From contig JAFLCD010000009.1 in NCBI GenBank assembly GCA_017302715.1, positions 28,987 through 92,986 on the forward strand: DNA of 64,000 nucleotides, in the 5' to 3' direction. Positions 1 to 8,322 of this stretch are shown here, in pieces. The position numbers were made by a program, and so were the translations under genes. The stretch's first letter is position 1, and every line of letters begins with the position of its first letter. This DNA comes from Deltaproteobacteria bacterium (GTDB lineage Bacteria > Bdellovibrionota > UBA2394). The notes under the pieces are model-generated. The model was not told where the DNA came from, searched no databases, and saw only the letters and a list, made by a program, of their open reading frames with translations.

Positions 1-1391
1 CTCGCAAAGTCATGCAACTTGAAATCGAAGAAGCCGCTCTTAAAAGAGAAAAAGATAAGGGCAGTAAAGACCGTTTAGAAGATTTACGAAAAGAAGTTTC
101 AGAACTTAAATCTCGAGCTCAAGTCATGCGCGCTCAGTGGGATGCCGAAAAGAAATCTATTTCTGGATTGCAAAATATTCGATCAGAGATCGAGCAAGTT
201 CGTTTTGAAATCGAGCAGGCGGAGAGAAATTATGATCTCAATAAAGCGGCCGAACTCAAACACGGCCGCCTTCCTGAACTTGAGAAGAAATTAAAAACCG
301 AAGAAGATTTGCTTGCGAAGAAAAACACAGGCAATCGATTGCTCCGTGAAGAAGTCACAGCTCATGAAATCGCCGAAATTGTTTCGAAGTGGACGGGAAT
401 TCCCGTCACTCGCCTTGAAGAAGGGGAACGAGATAAATTGCTTCGCCTTGATAAAATTTTGCACGAACGCGTGATTGGCCAAGATGAAGCGGTTCAGTTG
501 GTTGCAGATGCCGTCATTCGTGCGCGCTCGGGAATCAAAGATCCTAAACGGCCAATTGGCTCTTTTATTTTCTTAGGTCCGACGGGAGTTGGAAAAACGG
601 AGCTTGCTCGTGCGCTTTCCGAAGATTTATTCGATAGCGAAGACAATATGATTCGCATTGATATGAGTGAATATATGGAGAAGCATTCGGTTTCAAGATT
701 GATCGGAGCTCCTCCGGGCTATGTGGGTTTTGAAGAAGGCGGACAGCTCACTGAAGCCGTTCGTCGAAAACCTTATAGTGTGATTTTATTTGATGAGATT
801 GAAAAAGCTCATCCGGATGTTTTTCATATTCTTTTACAAATTTTAGATGACGGTCGAGTTACAGATTCACAGGGCCGAACCGTAAATTTTAAAAACACGG
901 TTGTGATTATGACTTCGAATATCGGGTCGGTTCACCTTCTCGATGGAATTACCGACAAAGGGGAGATCAAAGAAGCTTCTCGTGAAGCGGTGATGAAAGA
1001 TTTGCGCGCGCATTTTCGTCCTGAATTTTTAAATCGCGTCGACGATATTGTTTTATTTAAACCTCTGACCGTGAAAGAAATTACAGAAATCGTCGATTTG
1101 CTCGTAAAAAGTTTGCAATCTCGATTGGCTGAACGCGGAGTAAGCTTAGAACTCTCAAAAGAAGCTAAAGAATGGATGGCTGAAGCGGGATACGATCCCG
1201 TTTACGGAGCTCGTCCGCTTAAGCGAGTTATTCAGCGTGAGTTAGACACCAAAATCGGCCGCTCCATTGTGGCAGGAGAAGTGCAGGAAGGTTCACTTAT
1301 AAAAGTAAGTGTTAAAAATAAAGAGCTTCACTTTGATATTCGAAATAAAGCTGGCGAACCTGTGGCAAAAATTTCGGGCACTTTGCATTAA
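1..1391 (+). CDS. clpB: ATP-dependent chaperone ClpB, C-terminal part (5' end outside window)
   Basis: ClpB is a hexameric cytosolic AAA+ disaggregase that works with DnaK to rescue aggregated protein. The frame is open to the left edge, and codons 3-11 (R-K-V) continue into the first internal Met, so the gene starts outside the window. About 463 of the usual ~860 residues are present. Counting from the Met at base 12: charged coiled-coil middle domain at roughly 1-105, Walker A GPTGVGKT at 189-196, pore loop GYVGF at 236-240 and Walker B VILFDE at 257-262. These are followed by the small C-terminal D2 domain ([18 protein letters not shown]). The second AAA+ module is intact. The next gene follows after 65 bp containing overlapping inverted repeats. 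Family assignment is near certain; ClpA/ClpC are less likely because the long middle domain is present. Confidence 0.96.
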   Translation, partial: RKVMQLEIEEAALKREKDKGSKDRLEDLRKEVSELKSRAQVMRAQWDAEKKSISGLQNIRSEIEQVRFEIEQAERNYDLNKAAELKHGRLPELEKKLKTEEDLLAKKNTGNRLLREEVTAHEIAEIVSKWTGIPVTRLEEGERDKLLRLDKILHERVIGQDEAVQLVADAVIRARSGIKDPKRPIGSFIFLGPTGVGKTELARALSEDLFDSEDNMIRIDMSEYMEKHSVSRLIGAPPGYVGFEEGGQLTEAVRRKPYSVILFDEIEKAHPDVFHILLQILDDGRVTDSQGRTVNFKNTVVIMTSNIGSVHLLDGITDKGEIKEASREAVMKDLRAHFRPEFLNRVDDIVLFKPLTVKEITEIVDLLVKSLQSRLAERGVSLELSKEAKEWMAEAGYDPVYGARPLKRVIQRELDTKIGRSIVAGEVQEGSLIKVSVKNKELHFDIRNKAGEPVAKISGTLH

Positions 1392-1398
1392 AAAGTTA

Positions 1399-1451
1399 AA
1401 CTGAATCAAAATTCATTTACATCCCCAATTTTGATTTATTAAGATTCAGTT
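1399..1451 (+). promoter_or_regulatory. Overlapping, mutually exclusive inverted repeats between clpB and the Nudix gene
   Basis: The arm at 1399-1407 (AACTGAATC) is perfectly complementary to 1443-1451 (GATTCAGTT). The arm at 1404-1413 (AATCAAAATT) is perfectly complementary to 1427-1436 (AATTTTGATT). The two 5' arms share four bases (AATC), so both full stems cannot form together. The stems are AT-rich with no strong T-tract. This could be a weak clpB terminator or an attenuator ahead of the Nudix gene; only the pairing is seen, the role is inferred. Confidence 0.35.
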
Positions 1452-1456
1452 GCTTG

Positions 1457-1996
1457 ATGAAGAGGGGAGTCATTTTTAAGTTTGTTTTTCTTTCTTTTGT
1501 TCTTTTTTCAACTGCCCCTGTTTTTGCTGTAAAAGTTTGTTTAGAGAATCTTCGAAAAATTGCAGACGCAAGGCGAGATTTGGCTGGCAGGCCATCGTTG
1601 ATTTCTCCTGTGGTGATTTTATATCGAGGTGATGAGGTTTTATTAGGTAAGCGAAAATCTTCTCAAGCTTGGGGATTTCCTGGCGGCGCCTTAGAACATT
1701 TCGACAAAACTTTAGAAGAGGGAGCTGCTCGAGAAGTTCGTGAAGAAACGGGGCTTGAGATAAAAAATCTAAGACTTTTTGGAATGGTTGAAGAATTTGT
1801 TGAAGAACGACAGAGAAATTATTTTATTATGCTTTTTAAAGCGGACGTTGCTGACAGTCTCGCGATAGCACAAGTGACCGAGCCCGAAAAACATACCGAA
1901 TGGAAATGGTACTCGCCCTACCATCTACCGAGCCCGCTTTTTAAGCCGAATGAAAATTTATTGGCTGGGCCTTTTAATCCTTTTAAGAGCCGATAG
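1457..1996 (+). CDS. Exported Nudix hydrolase
   Basis: Nudix enzymes hydrolyse nucleoside diphosphates linked to another moiety; the substrate cannot be read from this sequence. A signal peptide (basic start, hydrophobic run, ending near VFA-VK) covers about the first 25 residues, which is unusual because most Nudix enzymes are cytosolic. The Nudix box lies at about 77-101: a GG pair, then REVREETGL, which supplies the metal-binding E-x-x-E-E core. The first conserved Glu of the consensus (GX5E) is Lys here. A typical C-terminal segment with WY and PLF motifs follows. I chose ATG 1457 over TTG 1454 because they are adjacent and ATG is canonical. No clear ribosome binding site is seen. The 3' end overlaps the convergent MAPEG gene by 14 bp. 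Confidence 0.85.
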   Translation: MKRGVIFKFVFLSFVLFSTAPVFAVKVCLENLRKIADARRDLAGRPSLISPVVILYRGDEVLLGKRKSSQAWGFPGGALEHFDKTLEEGAAREVREETGLEIKNLRLFGMVEEFVEERQRNYFIMLFKADVADSLAIAQVTEPEKHTEWKWYSPYHLPSPLFKPNENLLAGPFNPFKSR

Positions 1997-2408
1997 ATTG
2001 TCCGTTGATCAAGAAAACAAAAATCTGAATATAAATACAAACCACCGCAATCAGTGAAATGATAAAAGCCTGCGCGCGAAACATTGGCATGCCGAACATA
2101 TATGCGAAGTAGTGAAAAATTCTCATGACCACAAAGACCATGCAAGCCATCGCTGTAAAAGTGTCGCCTATTCCAAGTTGTAGGCAGATCAAAATGCCGA
2201 CGGCAAAAGAGGGAAAGTAATAAAGTAAATTTTGCTGAGCTCTTTCTGAGCGCACGGCCCATTCGGGGAGAGGGCGTGGGTACGCAACATCTCGATTAGA
2301 TAAAAGCCATTCTCTTCCAAAATATTTTGCTTTTGCAAAAGACGAAGGCAGCCATGAAAAAAAGAGAAAGATCGATAAAATACTAAGACTGATAATTTCT
2401 ATAATCAT
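1983..2408 (-). CDS. MAPEG family membrane protein
   Basis: This is a small integral membrane protein of about 141 residues with four predicted hydrophobic helices. It matches the MAPEG family (glutathione- and eicosanoid-related membrane proteins): SERAQQN in the first loop resembles the family's ExxxxN segment, and RIFHYFAYMFG resembles the family RxxHxxxY segment. Bacterial MAPEG proteins are mostly of unknown substrate. The ATG at 2408 avoids overlap with the upstream ferritin-like gene (stop at 2416); a GTG at 2435 is an alternative that would overlap it. The 3' end overlaps the Nudix gene on the other strand. Confidence 0.78.
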   Translation of the reverse strand: MIIEIISLSILSIFLFFSWLPSSFAKAKYFGREWLLSNRDVAYPRPLPEWAVRSERAQQNLLYYFPSFAVGILICLQLGIGDTFTAMACMVFVVMRIFHYFAYMFGMPMFRAQAFIISLIAVVCIYIQIFVFLINGQSIGS

Positions 2409-2415
2409 TCTTTGA

Positions 2416-2883
2416 TTATAGTCGGCGATCTCCACTTATCTTAAGCATTTTCTCTACTTCTTCGATATGCTCTTGCTCAATCTTAATGAATTCTCGAATG
2501 AGTTCTTCAAGTGCCACATTATTTTTGCAAAGCGGCAAAACTTTAAGATACATCGCCATTCCCACTTTTTCGAATCCTAAACTTTCTTCTAGAATTTCCA
2601 TTGTCGAATGCTTATGGGTTTCGGGAACGGGCGAAACTCGCACCGAAGGATGCCCGCCTAAAGCCGTAATTTTTTCGCCGATAATCGTGGCATGTTGAAG
2701 CGCTTCAGAAGCTTGATCTCTAAAAAATTTCACAATCGGAATTCGATTTGGGCCCGTGATCATTAAAGAGTAATGCAAATACCGAGTGACTCCAGAGAGT
2801 TCCATCTCGAGAATCTGATCGAGTTTTTGAATGATTGAACTATTTGGATTTGAAGATTTCTTAGCGCTTGGGCGTGTTTTCAT
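2416..2883 (-). CDS. Bacterioferritin-like diiron protein
   Basis: This cytosolic four-helix-bundle protein of about 155 residues is of the ferritin/bacterioferritin superfamily and is likely involved in iron storage or oxidation. Carboxylate and histidine ligands of a diiron site are visible: the first-helix Glu in EMELSGVTRYLHY, the EALQH motif (ExxH) in helix two, and EQEH (ExxH) near the C-terminus. The N-terminal dozen residues are Lys/Ser-rich and look like a flexible tail. ATG 2883 is preferred over the upstream TTG at 2892. No haem-ligating Met typical of true Bfr can be confidently placed, so a Dps- or Bfr-like ferritin is the safe call. Confidence 0.78.
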   Translation of the reverse strand: MKTRPSAKKSSNPNSSIIQKLDQILEMELSGVTRYLHYSLMITGPNRIPIVKFFRDQASEALQHATIIGEKITALGGHPSVRVSPVPETHKHSTMEILEESLGFEKVGMAMYLKVLPLCKNNVALEELIREFIKIEQEHIEEVEKMLKISGDRRL

Positions 2884-2972
2884 GCGATTCAAAATACATC
2901 ATTCTGCCATGTCAGTAAAAGCTTTCCATGTAGGATTTCATGGGCTAGGTCTTGAAAGATTAAGGGGGCCTC

Positions 2973-3557
2973 ATGAAATTTTTAGCAGCGATTTTAAGCC
3001 TTGGATTTATTGGATTTTCTGCGCAGGCGGCGGAATCCAATTTAAAATGTCGAACAGAATCGGGTTGGGTAGAAGCTTTTAAAGATAGAAATTTGCAAAG
3101 ACAAAAAGTGGAGGGTTTTGAAATTTCTCTCATGGAAAATAACGCAGATCTTTATCAGTTAAGCTTGACCTCTAAGGAACAACTGAGAGCAAAAAATCCC
3201 AGTAATATTTCTAAAGAAGATCAGTGGCTCATCGATTCGAATTCTAAATTCAATCTTAATAATTTTGTCATCGCCAAAGATTTGAAATGTCAATTTTCCG
3301 AATATCTTGTGCATTGCAGATCTGTCTCCAATCTAACGAATGAAGATTTAGAAAATGGGCTTTATATTAATGAATTTGTAACGTCGATCGAGAGTCGAAA
3401 ATCTATTGATATCGATAAAGCGCGCAGTGGAACTTTAGAAACTGTCGAATCAAGCAAGGTCATATTCGATTTGATGGATCTATTTTTTCCCCGCCGCTCC
3501 TGGATTTCGGAGATCCTCCAAAAGGGGTTTTCAATCAGCAGCTGCCAAAAAAATTAG
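2973..3557 (+). CDS. Exported protein of unknown function
   Basis: I do not recognise this 194-residue protein. It starts with a clear Sec signal peptide (MKFLAAILSLGFIGFSAQA, cleavage after AQA). The mature part is hydrophilic and Ser/Asn/Lys-rich with four cysteines (LKCR, LKCQ, VHCR, SSCQ) that could form two disulfides in the periplasm. A purine-rich GGGGG stretch a few bases upstream may serve as the ribosome binding site. The next gene, also exported, follows after 47 bp in the same direction, so the two may be cotranscribed. Confidence 0.7.
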   Translation: MKFLAAILSLGFIGFSAQAAESNLKCRTESGWVEAFKDRNLQRQKVEGFEISLMENNADLYQLSLTSKEQLRAKNPSNISKEDQWLIDSNSKFNLNNFVIAKDLKCQFSEYLVHCRSVSNLTNEDLENGLYINEFVTSIESRKSIDIDKARSGTLETVESSKVIFDLMDLFFPRRSWISEILQKGFSISSCQKN

Positions 3558-3604
3558 AGATAGCCTAATCCTCAACCTCTGTACTATTTTTAGGCAGAGG
3601 TGGG

Positions 3605-4522
3605 ATGGGGATGTGGTCTTTTCTTTTTAGTTTAGTTGTTCTTTCTGCGAATCCAGATCCGGGTTGGTTTTCGGCTCGTGAATCCGATATCGAAGATGCA
3701 AAATGTTTACCCGCTCGCGTTCCTGAGGCGACGGAACTTTGGACTGAAATCGCAACAAACTTTTCTGTCGATGAGTTAGAGGCAACTTTTAATGATTTGC
3801 ATACGGAATTTCCGGTTCAATTAAAAGGGGAGCAGCGAAAAAAAGAAATCTACGTTCAATTGCTGCAAGATTATTTAGGCAACGAGGGTGTTTTACTTGC
3901 ATTCATTCATATTGAATTTGGATTTAATGCGGTTCAATTTTCACGTATCGAACAGGAGAGTTTGTATTTAGCATTTAGCGCGATGCCCAAAGGGTTTCAT
4001 TCGCCTAAAAAAAACATGAAACTCAAGCGAGTTGAAATGATCGATCAGGGCGTCTTAGCCAATGCGACTCTCTCTTTTTCAAATCTTTGGCTGATGCAAA
4101 ATGGAGCTAAACGAATTTACACCGTCATTCATGAGCTGGCTCACCTCTTTGATTTTGACGCATCGGATTCTGAAAATTGGCGAAATATTTCAGGCTTTCC
4201 GAGGATCATTTCTAAAAACCCTCAGCTTAAAGAATCTACATTAGTTTCTAAATACGCGGCTCGAAATCAGTGGGAAGATTTTGCCGAATCTGTATCAGCG
4301 TATCGATTGAATCCGTGGAGACTTCTTTTAGCATCGCAGGAAAAATATGATTGGATTCGATGGCAGGTTTTTGGGGGAAAACAATATTTAAGAATGGCGG
4401 ACTGCGATGTGGAGTCTATTTTTTCTGAAGTTTCAGATGAACTTAGAGATGAAAAAATACGTGAATTAGTTCCGTATCCGTATATAGCCGGCGCTTTAAA
4501 GGTCGCGAAGATGTTTTACTAA
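3605..4522 (+). CDS. Exported zinc metallopeptidase-like protein (HEXXH)
   Basis: The protein is about 305 residues with a hydrophobic, signal-like N-terminus. The zincin motif HELAH (VIHELAHLFDFD) sits near residue 178. About 60 residues later comes WEDFAESVSAY, where a Glu can supply the third zinc ligand as in gluzincin-like peptidases of the HELAH...EDFAE type. Catalytic Glu and both His are intact, so activity is plausible. The substrate is unknown; periplasmic protein or peptidoglycan peptide are both possible. GAGG at 3597-3600 is the likely ribosome binding site, and a second in-frame ATG at 3611 is an alternative start. The next gene is convergent, about 100 bp away. Confidence 0.72.
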   Translation: MGMWSFLFSLVVLSANPDPGWFSARESDIEDAKCLPARVPEATELWTEIATNFSVDELEATFNDLHTEFPVQLKGEQRKKEIYVQLLQDYLGNEGVLLAFIHIEFGFNAVQFSRIEQESLYLAFSAMPKGFHSPKKNMKLKRVEMIDQGVLANATLSFSNLWLMQNGAKRIYTVIHELAHLFDFDASDSENWRNISGFPRIISKNPQLKESTLVSKYAARNQWEDFAESVSAYRLNPWRLLLASQEKYDWIRWQVFGGKQYLRMADCDVESIFSEVSDELRDEKIRELVPYPYIAGALKVAKMFY

Positions 4523-4620
4523 TAGCTTAATGCATTATCTGCCTGCGCTATAAGCAGGTGTCCGATAAGCTTTATTATGTAAACTTAACCTGTAATCTGA
4601 CTTAAATTGAAGTACCAGTG

Positions 4621-6111
4621 TTAATAAGCGCTCTTCTTTGGTGAGGACTTTTGGCCTTGTACCAAGCCAGATAAAACCCGTTGGCAAAGTTGATCGACAC
4701 TTAACAGTCGATCTCGATTAGCAATTGAAATGGGAAGAATTCGTTCGTCAATTGCATCAAATGCCTGAGCAATTGCACTAATGTCGCGCACTTGAATTTC
4801 GTGTTTCATTTGATCGAGCATTCCAAGATATCGGAAAACTCGAAATGCCAAAGACCATTTAGAGGCTAATTTTTCATTAAGTTGTAAAAACCTAGTAGCG
4901 AACTCATCGGACTGACTCAGTTCAGTTAATAAATCTATTGAGGGTCCAAATCGAAGTTGTTCGTCAGCCGACAGCGCTTGAGATTGCATGATGCCGTCCG
5001 CTCGAAAAATACTATCAAAACGAGGATCCTTAAAAAACGGATCCTCTGATTGTAAACGTCTAAGAACACCAATTCCTGCTCCAACGATATTGCCTGGCGC
5101 AGAGTGGTCTCCAAAGTAGAGCTTTCCATATTGGGCCGCTAAACTCATCGACATGCTGCCGGTTATTTGGATGGGCAGATCCGAATGTGCGATCAGAGAT
5201 TCATGAAGTTCGGCTGGCATATTTTGGTATTTAATGACTTGTAGATTCGCAGGAAGACCATCAACTCGAAGGTCCGGAAAATCTTTTACGAAGACAGTAA
5301 GAGCTTGATCCTTATACTTGGACGAACGTGCCAAACGTTTCATCAACTCGATATACTTTTGAGTCGGACCACTATGATAGGTATATGAAAGTCCTAGAAG
5401 ACTATTTTCCAGAGGATTTTTTATCAGACGACTTCGCACCGCCGCGCGATGGATAATTCTAATAGATGCAAATGACATAAGTTTTTTTAAAGTATCGACG
5501 CGAGTCAATGGCGGATCCGGTCTCACTGGAAAAGTATAAATTCCTCGAGATTGAGCGCCTGTCGATAGTGCTATTGCAAATCCACTGTTTGTTGGAGTGA
5601 TTTTATTTTCCGAAATCAATCCGCGATCGGGTTCATCCCCTGTCCTTTTCACGATACTCGGTCCTAAACCTAACGACGAAGGTTCAGAAAAAATCATAGT
5701 GAATCGAGTTTTGTTTTGAAGCCAATTTGGCAAATTGTCGGAAACTCTCATTGAAAAAGCGAGTCCGTAGTCGGCATTCGGAATCGAATTCTGACTTGCA
5801 GATATCACTTCAATACCTTCTATTGTTTGAGATGAAAAAGGCCTATACGCAGGCACTAATTTTCTAAGGATTTCAGGAGCGCTTTCAAACGTACCGTCAG
5901 GAGATGCTTTTGCACTTTCGTCGACCACGAAAATAATTTGATCGTTTGGTTGTAACGTTTTTAATTGTTTCGCCATTGTCCAGTTGGCTGAAATATCCCC
6001 CATTCCTCCCCGAGGAATTCCTGCAAAAATTAAGATCGTTTTGGCTTGGAGTGCAATCGGTAAAATGAACAAGCTCAAACAAAGAAAAATTTTCTGAGGA
6101 CGAGTACTCAT
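4621..6111 (-). CDS. Exported protein, possibly GT-B glycosyltransferase-like
   Basis: The 496-residue protein has a Sec signal peptide (hydrophobic core, then ALQA). Right after it comes [19 protein letters not shown], which resembles the N-terminal strand plus Gly-rich loop of GT-B glycosyltransferases. Near residues 315-340 a segment reads [18 protein letters not shown], which resembles the acceptor-domain turn of such enzymes (as in EarP or polysialyltransferase-like proteins). A glycosyltransferase outside the cytoplasm would lack nucleotide sugars, so the fold may be used differently. Its start overlaps the stop of the J-domain gene by 4 bp (6108-6111), so the two are translationally coupled. 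The resemblance is weak and the function is unknown. Confidence 0.6.
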   Translation of the reverse strand: MSTRPQKIFLCLSLFILPIALQAKTILIFAGIPRGGMGDISANWTMAKQLKTLQPNDQIIFVVDESAKASPDGTFESAPEILRKLVPAYRPFSSQTIEGIEVISASQNSIPNADYGLAFSMRVSDNLPNWLQNKTRFTMIFSEPSSLGLGPSIVKRTGDEPDRGLISENKITPTNSGFAIALSTGAQSRGIYTFPVRPDPPLTRVDTLKKLMSFASIRIIHRAAVRSRLIKNPLENSLLGLSYTYHSGPTQKYIELMKRLARSSKYKDQALTVFVKDFPDLRVDGLPANLQVIKYQNMPAELHESLIAHSDLPIQITGSMSMSLAAQYGKLYFGDHSAPGNIVGAGIGVLRRLQSEDPFFKDPRFDSIFRADGIMQSQALSADEQLRFGPSIDLLTELSQSDEFATRFLQLNEKLASKWSLAFRVFRYLGMLDQMKHEIQVRDISAIAQAFDAIDERILPISIANRDRLLSVDQLCQRVLSGLVQGQKSSPKKSAY

Positions 6112-7703
6112 TGAGCTGGCTCTTTAGATGTGGTTTGACCTAAACGTTTGATAGTTGTGAGACACCTTTGAGTTTCATAGGAAGCTCTAATGCCAGGCGA
6201 AATTTTCAATATGATTTCTCCCATTTTCTCTCGGAGTTCCGCTTCTAATTGGTCATAGTATCTTAAAATTCGTCTGTGCTCTGGCATCCTGCGCATGCGT
6301 TCCTCATATCCAGGAACATTCAACGTTAGGTCTGAATCTTTTCTTTCCCAAAATAAGCCGTGAGTGTTTCCGCTCATGAGTTCACCAATACCGTGGTAGA
6401 AAGTATCCAATATTGCTGTTTGTATTTCTATATCTTCTCCAAACTTTGAAACGCCGACTTGAGAAGCTTCTAATAAACGCTCGACGGTGGCTGTATTGCT
6501 GTTAAATGGAAAATCTTCATAGTGATAGACATCCAATGGTCTATTCTCCGTTGTCGTTTGTTTCCAGGGTTCACGAATCCCAATGAGTATTCGATGTCTG
6601 CTCCAGAGATGTTCGTTGTGCGGATTTTTTTCTCTGATCGCGATTGCTAATTCGACGAGTGGAGATTTTTCGGAACGAAGTCTTTCGAGCCTTTGCATCG
6701 TCATTCGACCTGGAAAAATAATTTGCCAAGTCTCCTCGTGAAAAGGTGCAACAGTCGCAACTGCATCTTCTAATAGCTCAACAGTGTCTGTTAAGTCGTT
6801 ACCTAAAAGTCTTCTTGCGCGATCGCCAGATCTTCGTTGATCTGCAAGATACCACTCTCCATCGCCTCCCATAGAACCGCGGTGCCAGGTCTTGTTAATT
6901 TTCTCAACCAGGCCATACCCTTTCTCGGTTTTATGCATCGTTTCGGCTCGCCCGTACTGTGCATAGTACATGGCGAGAGCGAATGCTAAGCGTTCCGCAC
7001 CCGGCCTCTTGATCAATGATGTCGATGCCAAAGAACCCTGGTCTGTTTTGCCTTCTATTTGCTTATCTCGGCGAAGAGTAAAAACGATCGCTCGTTTTAG
7101 ATTCCCCAAATAAGCCTTCATATAATCAACAGCACGATCAGAATGAATAAAACTTTCAATGGGCGCATTTAGAAATTCAACGACTTGATCTGTCGTCTCA
7201 AAAGTTTTTGCTTCAGGAATATCAGTTGGCAAGTCTCCCGGCCCTGCCATTGAGCGAAAGGGCCCAAAAACTTCCACCCATTGATCTGTCCAAAAATCTT
7301 CATAGGTTCGACCTTCGTTTTTCGGACCAGACGTTTTGGAAGTGGTCGAACCAGCGCTGCTATCTGTTCCAAATCGGTCATACGCCGTTCTTTTTTCAAC
7401 ATCGTTAAGAATGTCGTAACTGTCTGTTGCTTCAATAAATTTTTTCTCTGCTGTTTCTCTTGCTGACACTGACAAATTTTGAAGTCGATCGGGATGATAT
7501 TTCATGGCCAATTGCCTATAGGCTTTCTTGATCTCATCCGCTGACGCTGTCGAAGTAACACCAAGAATTTGGTAATGATTTGGCTCCGCGCAGATATTAT
7601 TTGAATAGAAAAATAAAAAGGCGAGAAATGTTATGTGAGGTAAAGATTGCAGCACGTTCAAGAGTGAGATCAGCCAAGTATTTCTCTTTTTAAGATTATA
7701 CAA
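6108..7703 (-). CDS. Exported or membrane-anchored J-domain (DnaJ-like) protein
   Basis: The 531-residue protein begins with a hydrophobic segment (about residues 9-35) ending near NICA, then a J-domain at 43-112. The J-domain has YQILGV, the [14 protein letters not shown] helix with the HPD motif at 70-72, and [14 protein letters not shown]. No Gly/Phe region or CxxCxGxG zinc finger follows; the remaining ~400 residues are not recognised. J-domains normally stimulate cytosolic Hsp70, so topology is the puzzle: the J-domain follows the hydrophobic segment and would be periplasmic if this is a signal peptide. Start is TTG at 7703, chosen because of a strong GAGGAG ribosome binding site 8 bases upstream. 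It forms an operon with the downstream exported gene (4 bp overlap). Confidence 0.82.
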   Translation of the reverse strand: MYNLKKRNTWLISLLNVLQSLPHITFLAFLFFYSNNICAEPNHYQILGVTSTASADEIKKAYRQLAMKYHPDRLQNLSVSARETAEKKFIEATDSYDILNDVEKRTAYDRFGTDSSAGSTTSKTSGPKNEGRTYEDFWTDQWVEVFGPFRSMAGPGDLPTDIPEAKTFETTDQVVEFLNAPIESFIHSDRAVDYMKAYLGNLKRAIVFTLRRDKQIEGKTDQGSLASTSLIKRPGAERLAFALAMYYAQYGRAETMHKTEKGYGLVEKINKTWHRGSMGGDGEWYLADQRRSGDRARRLLGNDLTDTVELLEDAVATVAPFHEETWQIIFPGRMTMQRLERLRSEKSPLVELAIAIREKNPHNEHLWSRHRILIGIREPWKQTTTENRPLDVYHYEDFPFNSNTATVERLLEASQVGVSKFGEDIEIQTAILDTFYHGIGELMSGNTHGLFWERKDSDLTLNVPGYEERMRRMPEHRRILRYYDQLEAELREKMGEIILKISPGIRASYETQRCLTTIKRLGQTTSKEPAQ

Positions 7704-7775
7704 AACACCTTCTCCTCAGCGCTGCTAGATTCCAACTCTAAACACTTGAAAAGACTGCAATTTCTGTGCCGAAAC

Positions 7776-7791
7776 GCGACTCGATTGTCGC
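7776..7791. repeat. Short inverted repeat upstream of the recombinase module
   Basis: GCGAC at 7776-7780 and GTCGC at 7787-7791 are perfect inverted arms around a 6-base spacer. In addition TGTCGCAGT at 7786-7794 recurs inverted as ACTGCGACA at 7860-7868. This layout resembles a tyrosine-recombinase core site (inverted arms around a 6-8 base crossover region), but the arms are short. A role as recombinase binding site or module end is inferred only. Confidence 0.3.
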
Positions 7792-7819
7792 AGTTGATGT
7801 ATTGATTTCATTGGGTTTT

Positions 7820-7849
7820 TTGTCGTGATTCAAAAAAAGGGTTTATAAA
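7820..7849 (+). promoter_or_regulatory. Candidate promoter for the recombinase module
   Basis: TTGTCG at 7820-7825 (4/6 to the -35 consensus) is followed after 18 bases by TATAAA at 7844-7849 (5/6 to the -10 consensus). It points at the three overlapping genes starting at 7951. The rest of the ~250 bp between the J-domain gene and the module holds only the short repeats listed separately. Confidence 0.35.
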
Positions 7850-7950
7850 AAGGGAACCTACTGCGACATGCAATTCCTAACGATTGAATCTATGAAATAC
7901 CTATTATCAATGGTGGTGATCGATCAGATGTCATGTGATTTTTTGTTTCT

Positions 7951-8322
7951 GTGCTATACGGCGTACTAGTCAAGTGTTCAAGTTGTTCTACTCATTACTC
8001 CATTTGCAAATCCTGTTATCGGGGTCAAAAATATTGTTCAGCGGGATGTCGGATATCCGCGCGAAATCTGCAGGTACGAGAAGCTCAGATGCGATATTCG
8101 AGCACTCTACATGGTCGTCGAATTCAGAGCCTTCGTCAGAACCGATATAGACGAAGACAGATGATAATTGGATTATTGCTTGTTCGCAGAAAAAATGTGA
8201 CGCATCAATCTTCCGAAAATTTTTCTCCACCGTATTGTGGTCGCTGTGGGCAAAAAATTAATCAAATTTTTGAAACCGAAAATGAATATTATCGCGCCAC
8301 TCGATCCTGGTGGCGAAGATGA
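7951..8322 (+). CDS. Small Cys-rich zinc-ribbon protein of a recombinase module
   Basis: The 123-residue basic protein has paired cysteines at 9/12, 19/22, 29/33 and a later CGRC. These read KCSSC, CKSCYRGQKYC and a following CR, then an Arg-rich helix (YSSTLHGRRIQSL, NRYRRRQ) and a VTHQSS segment. I recall small proteins with this pattern (C-x2-C, then RGQxYC, then a basic tail) beside transposase or recombinase genes; that is family recollection, not a search result. Likely a zinc- and DNA-binding accessory. Start is GTG 7951 without a convincing ribosome binding site. Its 3' end overlaps the first recombinase by about 40 bases, which supports it being a real, coupled gene. Confidence 0.6.
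   Translation: MLYGVLVKCSSCSTHYSICKSCYRGQKYCSAGCRISARNLQVREAQMRYSSTLHGRRIQSLRQNRYRRRQMIIGLLLVRRKNVTHQSSENFSPPYCGRCGQKINQIFETENEYYRATRSWWRR

Noticed and set aside
4543..4558. CCTGC/GCAGG hairpin as terminator
   Set aside because: Five pairs only and no T-tract.
7951..8322. Cys-rich small ORF read as a ribosomal or transcription-factor zinc finger
   Set aside because: Its basic tail, position and overlap with two recombinases fit an element-borne accessory better.
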